Source of the DNA: Bryobacterales bacterium
Lineage (GTDB): Bacteria; Acidobacteriota; Terriglobia; Bryobacterales; Bryobacteraceae
Length of the DNA: 9,012 nt
NCBI GenBank assembly: GCA_025353235.1
Contig: JANXQZ010001083.1
Coordinates: forward strand, 1 to 9,012
Direction of reading: 5' to 3'
In this document: positions 1-4,854 of the stretch, in pieces
Numbering within the stretch: position 1 is the first letter of the stretch
Layout: the number at the start of each line of letters is the position of its first letter
Notes under the pieces: model-generated
What the model was told of the DNA's origin: nothing
The model's input: only the letters and a program-made list of their open reading frames with translations
Databases searched by the model: none
Translations under genes and position numbers: made by a program

Positions 1-11
1 CTTTGATTACT

Positions 12-650
12 TCATGGTACCCGAGCCAAAGAAGATCTCATCACGGCCTCTTCGAACTTGTCCAGCGCCCCCGCGAAGAAGTGATCATTCGCTTCCACCC
101 AGATCAATTCTTTCTCACCCGGAAGCGAGTCGAAATACGCCTGCATTTCCTCCACCGACCCAAACTGATCCTGAGTACTATGGATAAAAGTGCGCGGCGT
201 GAGGCACTGGCCAAGCTCCGAACTGGCTCGATACTTCGCCGGAAAACCGACCGCAATCAGTCGCCGAGCATCGCCCAACTCACAACCAAGTTGCAAAGCG
301 ATCCTGGAACCAAACGAGAACCCTGCGATCGCGTACGGCAGGTCGGCATAACGGCTCCGCAAAACCTGCAAAGCGGCACGAGCATCCTCAGTCTCGCCGT
401 TGCCGAAGTCATGCTTCCCCTCGCTCAGGTTCACCCCGCGATAGTTGAAGCGCAACACAACGGCCCCGGTCCGACGCAAGCCTCGCGCAATCCGGTAGAC
501 CACCTTGTTGTGCATGGTCCCGCCATGCAGCGGATGAGGATGGCAGACCAGTACCGCTTCGCGCGGCTCCCGATCTTCGGGCTCTTCAAGCAGCGCCTCC
601 AATTTTCCTGCCGGGCCGTCCAACAGCAGCGACTCAATCCGACGCGCCAT
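12..650 (-). CDS. alpha/beta hydrolase of the COG2945-like family
   Basis: A complete 212-residue cytoplasmic hydrolase with no signal peptide. Near the N-terminus is HPHPLHGGTMHNKVV (residues 37-51), typical of the short COG2945-type alpha/beta hydrolases that are often annotated near dienelactone hydrolases. The nucleophile elbow is GFSFGS with Ser112. Asp161 in STQDQFG and His190 in EANDHFF sit in the right order and spacing to complete the Ser-Asp-His triad. NYRGVNLSEGKHDFGNGE (69-86) is the other family signature. The substrate cannot be told from sequence; esterase or thioesterase activity on a small molecule is possible. The ATG shares its A with the TGA stop of yajQ (TGATG), so the two genes are probably translationally coupled and this is the last gene of the minus-strand unit visible here. 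The stop lies 11 bases from the window edge, so any further downstream gene is out of view. Confidence 0.9.
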   Translation of the reverse strand: MARRIESLLLDGPAGKLEALLEEPEDREPREAVLVCHPHPLHGGTMHNKVVYRIARGLRRTGAVVLRFNYRGVNLSEGKHDFGNGETEDARAALQVLRSRYADLPYAIAGFSFGSRIALQLGCELGDARRLIAVGFPAKYRASSELGQCLTPRTFIHSTQDQFGSVEEMQAYFDSLPGEKELIWVEANDHFFAGALDKFEEAVMRSSLARVP

Positions 651-1150
651 CAGTTCGTGCGGAAGTTGACGAACTGCATGTCGATCCCAAAATCGCGACC
701 CTTCAACAGCGCAATCACTTCCTGCAACGTATCGCGATCCTTCGCAGCTACCCGCACCAGATCGCCCTGAATGGAGGCCTGCGCTTTTTTCTTGCTGTCC
801 TTAATCGTCTTCACGATATCGCGCGCCTTCTCAATGGGAATCCCCACCAGCAGCGTCACTTCCTGGCGAACGCTCGATCCAGCCGAAGTGGTGATGGTCC
901 CGAAGGTAAGATTCTTCAGAGGCACGCCGCGCTTGGCAAGCTTCTGTTCCAGAATCTCGACAACTGCTTTCAGCTTGAACTCATCCGAACTAGCGAGCTT
1001 GATCTTGTTCTCTTTTTCATCCAACTGGATGTCGGATTTGGAGTTCTTCAAGTCATACCGCGTGATCAATTCCTTAGTGGCCTGTTGAATCGCATTGCTC
1101 ACTTCGGGAAGATCGACTTTGGAAACAATGTCGAAGGAATTATCTGGCAT
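650..1150 (-). CDS. yajQ: YajQ family nucleotide-binding protein
   Basis: A full-length YajQ (166 residues; the E. coli protein is about 163). It starts MPDNSFDIVSKVDLPEV and carries family blocks RYDLKNSK (31-38), KLKAVVEILEQKLAKRGV (59-76), KAQASIQGDLVRV (122-134) and the C-terminal QFVNFR (159-164). The fold is two ferredoxin-like domains, acting in the cytoplasm. Members in Xanthomonas and Pseudomonas have been reported to bind cyclic di-GMP and modulate transcription factors; other work describes binding to nucleotides or nucleic acid. Which applies here is not visible in the sequence. The ATG at 1150 has GGAG (1159-1156 on the minus strand) five bases upstream, and that GGAG lies inside a perfect hairpin arm. 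The gene sits 45 bases after the response regulator and overlaps the hydrolase by one base, so it is probably co-transcribed with both. Confidence 0.95.
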   Translation of the reverse strand: MPDNSFDIVSKVDLPEVSNAIQQATKELITRYDLKNSKSDIQLDEKENKIKLASSDEFKLKAVVEILEQKLAKRGVPLKNLTFGTITTSAGSSVRQEVTLLVGIPIEKARDIVKTIKDSKKKAQASIQGDLVRVAAKDRDTLQEVIALLKGRDFGIDMQFVNFRTN

Positions 1151-1153
1151 CTA

Positions 1154-1189
1154 CTCTCCGTTAATGACCCAATCCTACCAAACGGAGAG
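1154..1189 (-). promoter_or_regulatory. Hairpin sequestering the yajQ ribosome binding site
   Basis: Two arms, CTCTCCGTT (1154-1162) and AACGGAGAG (1181-1189), are perfect reverse complements over 9 bp with an 18-base loop. On the minus-strand transcript the 3' arm contains the GGAG used by yajQ, and the start codon follows three bases after the arm. The response-regulator stop codon (1198-1196) lies just before the 5' arm, so a ribosome terminating there would cover part of that arm and could free the ribosome binding site. No U-tract follows, so an intrinsic terminator is less likely. The pairing is seen directly; the regulatory role is inferred. Confidence 0.55.
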
Positions 1190-1195
1190 CCCGCG

Positions 1196-1852
1196 CTACG
1201 GTTCCACGATGTTGTTGCGCACCGCATACCGAACCAGTTCCGTGATGGAGCGCAAATCCAGCTTGTTCATGATATTGGTTCGATGCGTCTCAGCCGTTTT
1301 GATGCTGATGTTCAGGGAGGTCGCCACCTCCTTGTTACTCTTCCCTTCAGCCAGCAACTGCACGATCTCACGCTCGCGCGCCGTCAAACGCCCGCGTGGA
1401 ACCTCGTTGACCTTCTTGTCGTCGGAATGACGCAAATACGTGTGCAGCAGCATGTCCGATATCTTGGAAGAGAAGAAAGTCCGATGCTGACAGAGCGCGT
1501 CCACTGCCGAGACCAGATCCTTCCCGGCGTCCGACTTCAGCACGTAGCCACGCGCACCCGCGTCTAACACCTCGCGCACAATCTGCTCATTCTCGTGCAT
1601 CGTGAGGATCAGGATTTCGGTCTGCGGGAGCGCCTTCAAAATCTGCCGCGTGGCTTCCAGTCCGTTCAGTTCCGGCATGCTCACATCCAGGATGGCGACA
1701 TCGGGCGTGGTTTGCTTCGCCATCTCGATCGCCTCGCGACCAGAAACAGCCTCCGCCGAAATCTCCCACTGCGATTGCGCTTCCAGCAGCGCCCGCAGTC
1801 CCCGCCGCACGATCTCGTGATCGTCCGCAACTAGGATTTTTACCTTGCTCAA
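1196..1852 (-). CDS. NarL/FixJ-family response regulator (REC plus LuxR HTH)
   Basis: A 218-residue DNA-binding response regulator. The receiver domain (about 4-120) has the acidic pair Asp10-Asp11, phospho-acceptor Asp56 in AILDVSMPELNG, Thr84 and Lys106 in YVLKSDAG, so every residue for phosphotransfer is present. A linker of about 35 residues leads to a LuxR-type helix-turn-helix (about 155-213) with LTAREREIVQLLAEGKSNKE and the recognition region SIKTAETHRTNIMNKL. The start is TTG at 1852-1850, supported by AAGGA six bases upstream and by a four-base overlap (TTGA) with the stop of the kinase gene. These features make the preceding kinase the obvious phosphodonor. Targets are unknown; the divergent intergenic region at 3373-3535 is a candidate for autoregulation. 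Length and domains are ordinary for the family. Confidence 0.95.
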   Translation of the reverse strand: MSKVKILVADDHEIVRRGLRALLEAQSQWEISAEAVSGREAIEMAKQTTPDVAILDVSMPELNGLEATRQILKALPQTEILILTMHENEQIVREVLDAGARGYVLKSDAGKDLVSAVDALCQHRTFFSSKISDMLLHTYLRHSDDKKVNEVPRGRLTAREREIVQLLAEGKSNKEVATSLNISIKTAETHRTNIMNKLDLRSITELVRYAVRNNIVEP

Positions 1853-3372
1853 GCCGCTTCCTTCATGGGCAGAATCGCAGTAATTGTTGTGCCTCGGCTG
1901 CTGGAAGCCACCTTGAGTTGACCGCCCAACTGAATGGCCCGCTCACGCATCCCGGCGATTCCAACACCGACGTTCGCCCCCTCGCTAATCAAATCGAGCT
2001 TGTCAGGAGGAACACCGCGTCCTTCGTCGCTGATTTGCAGGCGCACGTCCTTGGGATCGCGAACGATCCGAATTTCCGCACTGATGCTGCCTGAGTGCCG
2101 ATGGACGTTGGTCAGTGCTTCTTGCACAATGCGAAAGACGGTGGTCTCAATCTCGCCCGGAAGGCGACCGATTTCGGCCATCTTCAGCTCCACGCCAATT
2201 CCCGTGCGCTGCGTGTATCCGGTTGTATAAGCGCGCAGGGCTGAAACTAAACCGAGTTCGTCGAGCAGCGGCGGGTGCAGCAGATAAGAGAGCGTTCGGA
2301 TCTCTCGCGAGCATTGTTCGGCCAGCGATAGGCTTTCTGTGACCGCTTCGCGCGTCTTCTGGCCGAGGATTTTGGTCGCCTCTTTAACGCTGCAAAGATT
2401 CATAGAAAGTACTGCGAGATTCTGGGCGGTGGTGTCGTGCAGTTCCCGCGAGATTCGCCTGCGTTCTTCGTCCTGCAGCCCTAGTAGTTTGCCCGAAAGC
2501 TGGTGAAGAGCCCGCTCCACGCGTTTGCGCTCCGTGCGGTCCACGCAGGACCCTAGATACCCCAGATGCTCTCCGCCAAGGCCAAATTGAGGCATGGCGA
2601 AGTCCTGAACCCACCGATATTCTCCGTGCGCGTCATGAATTCGATACTCGGCTTCGAAGCGCTCGCAGTTCCTCACCGCAGTAGCATAACGCCGGAGGAC
2701 CTCGGCAGTGTCTTCGGGATGAATGTTGCGCTGCCAGCCCTGATCCAGTTGGTCCTGCAAAGTCGTGCCCGTGAAGCTAAGCCACAGTTGATTGAAAAAA
2801 ATTCGCTTGCCGCGCGGGTCGGCTATCCAAAGCAGGACCGGAGCCGCGTCGGCAATCACCCGAAAGCGGGCTTCGCTTTCTTCGCGAATGTCAGCCGACC
2901 GAATGCGCTCCGCCGCTTCCTGCGCCGTTCGCGCGTCCCTACGCCGCAAGTACATAATCAGGAATACCGTTCCGTAACAAGCCGATCCCAGCCCGACCAG
3001 TCCACGCCAGCCCTCGCCGCTGTACCGGAACAATTGGTCCGGGTTCGAAGAGTAAATGGCCGTATAGAGCGTTGCTAAGCTCGCGCTGGACAAGCCAGTG
3101 CGGTACCCTCCGACGAAAACGGAATGCACCACCGCAATCAGCAGGAGCACACCAGCGTTCGGGATGGCCCATAAATAGCATAGAATCATCGATAGCGAGG
3201 TCGTGATCAGCCAACCGTAGTTTGTCCAAAAATCGTCAATGCCCCAGGAATTCCGGGAGACAGTCCAATCCTCGCGCGGAATCGCCGCAATCATGGAGTG
3301 AAGCGCTTCTCCACCCATGTGCGTGATCCCGGACAGGTATCGAAGGATTGGTCCTGGCTCGTTCCCCAGCAT
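1849..3372 (-). CDS. Membrane PAS sensor histidine kinase (HisKA_3 / NarX-DegS class)
   Basis: A 507-residue sensor kinase. The N-terminal third has hydrophobic stretches at about 53-70, 74-89, 94-107 and 124-141, arranged like a small multi-helix (possibly DUF4118/KdpD-like) membrane sensor. A PAS domain follows (about 165-285) with IFFNQLWLSFTG, IHPED and the PAC-type end GYLGSCVDRTERK. The HisKA_3 dimerisation domain has RRRISRELHDTTAQNLAVL with phospho-acceptor His312; the HDTTAQ motif (Asp313, Gln317) also fits the phosphatase signature of this class. The ATPase domain shows the N-box FRIVQEALTNVHRHS (Glu418, Asn422), DEGRG (449-453) and GVGIAGMRERA (469-479). It is expected to be an active inner-membrane kinase or phosphatase for the overlapping response regulator. 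The ligand is unknown. The ATG at 3372 has only a weak Shine-Dalgarno; Met19 (3318) is an alternative that keeps all domains. Confidence 0.93.
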   Translation of the reverse strand: MLGNEPGPILRYLSGITHMGGEALHSMIAAIPREDWTVSRNSWGIDDFWTNYGWLITTSLSMILCYLWAIPNAGVLLLIAVVHSVFVGGYRTGLSSASLATLYTAIYSSNPDQLFRYSGEGWRGLVGLGSACYGTVFLIMYLRRRDARTAQEAAERIRSADIREESEARFRVIADAAPVLLWIADPRGKRIFFNQLWLSFTGTTLQDQLDQGWQRNIHPEDTAEVLRRYATAVRNCERFEAEYRIHDAHGEYRWVQDFAMPQFGLGGEHLGYLGSCVDRTERKRVERALHQLSGKLLGLQDEERRRISRELHDTTAQNLAVLSMNLCSVKEATKILGQKTREAVTESLSLAEQCSREIRTLSYLLHPPLLDELGLVSALRAYTTGYTQRTGIGVELKMAEIGRLPGEIETTVFRIVQEALTNVHRHSGSISAEIRIVRDPKDVRLQISDEGRGVPPDKLDLISEGANVGVGIAGMRERAIQLGGQLKVASSSRGTTITAILPMKEAA

Positions 3373-3435
3373 TACGATGATTTAATCTTCTGCAAACCGT
3401 ATTCTACAACAGGCTGCGCGGTGCGCGTTCCCTAG

Positions 3436-3467
3436 CCGTACCCTCAGAAATCTAAGGGGACCTACGG
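3436..3467. repeat. Nested inverted repeat in the kinase/sigma intergenic region
   Basis: Arms CCGTA (3436-3440) and TACGG (3463-3467) are perfect complements and enclose CCCT (3441-3444) and AGGG (3455-3458). The inner 18 bp is an imperfect palindrome with CCTCAGA facing TCTAAGG (6 of 7 paired). It lies 64-95 bases upstream of the kinase start and 69-100 upstream of the sigma factor start, where a dimeric regulator such as the encoded LuxR-type protein could bind. There is no direct evidence for its role; the rest of 3373-3535 is AT-rich toward the sigma gene. Confidence 0.4.
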
Positions 3468-3505
3468 GAGATGAAATTTACAAATACACATTCTACTGAA
3501 TTCCG

Positions 3506-3532
3506 TATTTGAATTAAGAATCTTATATTTGA
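3506..3532 (+). promoter_or_regulatory. Candidate promoter with 20-bp-spaced direct repeat before the sigma gene
   Basis: TATTTGA occurs at 3506-3512 and again at 3526-3532, exactly 20 bp (about two helical turns) apart. A -10-like TATATT lies at 3524-3529, with no convincing -35 (TTCCGT at 3501-3506 is the correctly spaced hexamer). A start site about seven bases beyond the -10 would fall at about 3536, the proposed start codon. The missing -35 and the direct repeats would suit an activator-dependent promoter; this is inference. Confidence 0.35.
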
Positions 3533-3535
3533 GAC

Positions 3536-4168
3536 TTGAACGCTACAATCCAATTCACCAACGCCTCAACGGCGGTCCCGAGCGCTCCGTGTCCCGAGGC
3601 TCCCTCCGGCCGCTTTGCCGAGCTGGTAGAGCGGGTCAGGCACGGCCATCCATCCGGGCTCGAAGAACTGTACACGCTGGCCAAGAACTTCACCTTCTTT
3701 TTGATGCGGCAACTCGGCGATCAGGATCTGCTGGATAAGGTCCACGACATTTTCGTCACCGTCGCCCAGGCGATTAAGACGGGCAAGTTGCGCGATCCGG
3801 AGCGGCTTATCCCATTCCTGACCACGGTCACGCGCTTCTACACCTACGATCAGATTGAGAGGCGCTCGTTCCAGCGGAGACGGTCCGTTCCTCTGGATGG
3901 CTTGAACCCGCCGGATCGGCGCATGAACCTGGAGTCGAGCACGTACTCCCGGCAGCGCCGATCAATCGCCAGGGAGATCCTCAATTCCATGCCGCTGCGG
4001 GACAAGGATTTGCTGGCACGATTTTACATCGACGAGCAGACGAAGGAGCAGATCTGCGAGGAGCTGAATCTTACGCCGACACAATTCCGGCTCCAGAAAT
4101 CAAAGGCAAAGGCGACGTTTGCGAAGATTGGGACACAGCGATTGCAGTTGTGCGGGGTTGTAGTCTAA
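3536..4168 (+). CDS. ECF-like sigma-70 family RNA polymerase sigma factor
   Basis: A 210-residue protein with the two-domain layout of ECF sigma factors. A region-2-like segment spans about 28-112, including DQDLLDKVHDIFVTVAQAI (62-80) and FLTTVTRFYTYDQIERRS (94-111), followed by a basic FQRRR. A linker leads to a region-4 helix-turn-helix (about 146-198) with LRDKDLLARFYIDEQTKEQI and ELNLTPTQFRLQKSKAKA. It would redirect RNA polymerase to an unknown promoter set. The only usable start is TTG at 3536: an in-frame TGA lies at 3530-3532 and no other ATG, GTG or TTG occurs before residue 57, inside region 2. No Shine-Dalgarno precedes it. No anti-sigma factor follows directly; the next gene encodes a small secreted protein. 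The gene is divergent from the kinase operon, with which it may share regulation. Its region 2 is a divergent match, so family assignment is firmer than function. Confidence 0.8.
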   Translation: MNATIQFTNASTAVPSAPCPEAPSGRFAELVERVRHGHPSGLEELYTLAKNFTFFLMRQLGDQDLLDKVHDIFVTVAQAIKTGKLRDPERLIPFLTTVTRFYTYDQIERRSFQRRRSVPLDGLNPPDRRMNLESSTYSRQRRSIAREILNSMPLRDKDLLARFYIDEQTKEQICEELNLTPTQFRLQKSKAKATFAKIGTQRLQLCGVVV

Positions 4169-4181
4169 TTTTCTTGGTGGG

Positions 4182-4234
4182 CTGCGCCAAATCGCGCAGA
4201 TGCTGCGCGATAGCACTCAGGCGCTGCTCGCGCC
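4182..4234 (+). other. Cluster of competing GC-rich hairpins after the sigma gene
   Basis: A perfect 9-bp stem with a three-base loop is formed by ATCGCGCAG (4191-4199) and CTGCGCGAT (4203-4211), starting 22 bases after the sigma stop codon. A second stem, GGCGC (4220-4224) with GCGCC (4230-4234), follows at once. CTGCGC at 4182-4187 can also pair with GCGCAG (4194-4199), an alternative excluding the main stem. No strong U-tract follows, though 4238-4250 is T-rich. This may be a factor-aided terminator or mRNA 3'-end structure. In the rest of the 245-base gap 4169-4413 I see no gene and no clear promoter. Confidence 0.4.
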
Positions 4235-4397
4235 AGTATTCATTTCTTAGTTCGAATCCTCATTGATACTTAATCGCGCGAACGGCCCTCGCCGTGCTCC
4301 TGGCAAGTGGCTGACGCGAATACCAAGAAAGTCATCGTTCTTTAGGGATGGCTGGAAACCACGTTGTGACCGCTCGCGCCGCAATCCAAGACGTAAA

Positions 4398-4403
4398 AAG
4401 GAG
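4398..4403 (+). promoter_or_regulatory. Shine-Dalgarno AAGGAG deciding the 4414 start
   Basis: AAGGAG lies ten bases before the ATG at 4414. It favours that start over the in-frame ATG at 4348, which would put 22 extra residues before the signal peptide. The ATG at 4404 is out of frame. Confidence 0.6.
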
Positions 4404-4413
4404 ATGCAAGCAC

Positions 4414-4791
4414 ATGCGGAAGCATTTGATCGGGACGATTATATTCGCGATGGCTGCTGTAATGTCCGTTTCAGCAGGCGCGAAGGAAAAGTCCTTGAGC
4501 AAGACTGAACTAAAGAATTTGATCGTCCACGCGCATACCATGGCAGATCACGAGCGGATCGCACAATACTTCGATGCCGAAGCCGCAAGGTATGACGCAG
4601 AGGCAAAGGACCATAGTGAGATGGCTGGCTACTACCAAAAGAGTCCAGACCCGGCTGCGTCAAAGCACCCGGGAAGCTCACGGTCGGTGGAGCATTGCGA
4701 CTCTCTTTCCAAGAATCTTCAGAGCTCGGCCGAAGAAGCACGCCAACTCGCTGCTGGTCACAGGGAGATGGCCAAAGCGGAGAAGAAGTAA
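4414..4791 (+). CDS. Small secreted helical His-containing protein, function unknown
   Basis: A 125-residue exported protein that I do not recognise as a named family. Residues 1-23 form a signal peptide: MRKH, then a hydrophobic core LIGTIIFAMAAVM, then an AGA cleavage motif before Lys24. The mature part is hydrophilic and probably alpha-helical, rich in Ala, Glu, Lys and His. It seems to hold two related units: ADHERIAQYF...DHSEMA (44-71) and VEHCDSLSKN...GHREMA (92-120). Each has His, then 20-21 residues, then His followed by a residue and Glu-Met-Ala. His46, His67, His85, His94, His116 and the single Cys95 are possible metal ligands, but nothing shows that they bind metal. From memory, similar short periplasmic proteins with an HC and a terminal HxxMA motif occur in Acidobacteriota and Proteobacteria as hypothetical proteins; I could not verify this. 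It follows the sigma factor by 245 bases and could be its target. A periplasmic location is most likely. Confidence 0.75.
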   Translation: MRKHLIGTIIFAMAAVMSVSAGAKEKSLSKTELKNLIVHAHTMADHERIAQYFDAEAARYDAEAKDHSEMAGYYQKSPDPAASKHPGSSRSVEHCDSLSKNLQSSAEEARQLAAGHREMAKAEKK

Positions 4792-4801
4792 ACCCGGCTA
4801 T

Positions 4802-4832
4802 AAGGGTGCAGGAGCCGTCCCCATGCACCCTT
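4802..4832. terminator. Bidirectional terminator-like hairpin between convergent genes
   Basis: AAGGGTGCA (4802-4810) and TGCACCCTT (4824-4832) form a perfect 9-bp stem with a 13-base loop. It sits in the 63 bases between the plus-strand stop at 4791 and the minus-strand stop at 4855, the expected place for a shared terminator. The U-tract is poor on both sides (TTTACC on plus, TTATAG on minus), so termination may be weak or factor-assisted. Confidence 0.6.
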
Positions 4833-4854
4833 TACCTGCTTGAATCGAGACGTT

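Noticed and set aside
3..770. 255-residue plus-strand open frame
   Set aside because: It lies antisense to the hydrolase and yajQ, both with clear family motifs; its translation has no domain-like pattern.
1154..1189. Intrinsic terminator between the regulator and yajQ
   Set aside because: No U-tract follows the stem; the yajQ start codon comes three bases later, which fits ribosome-binding-site control better.
3471..3512. Short leader peptide ORF starting ATG AAA TTT upstream of the sigma gene
   Set aside because: GGGAG directly abuts the ATG with no spacing, the peptide is only 13 residues, and nothing marks it as an attenuator.
4250..4260. GTTCGAATCC, resembling a tRNA T-loop
   Set aside because: The flanks do not form the T-stem, and no acceptor or anticodon stem can be built around it.
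4348..4413. 22-residue N-terminal extension of the small secreted protein
   Set aside because: The good Shine-Dalgarno at 4398-4403 and the signal peptide starting at 4414 favour the later ATG.
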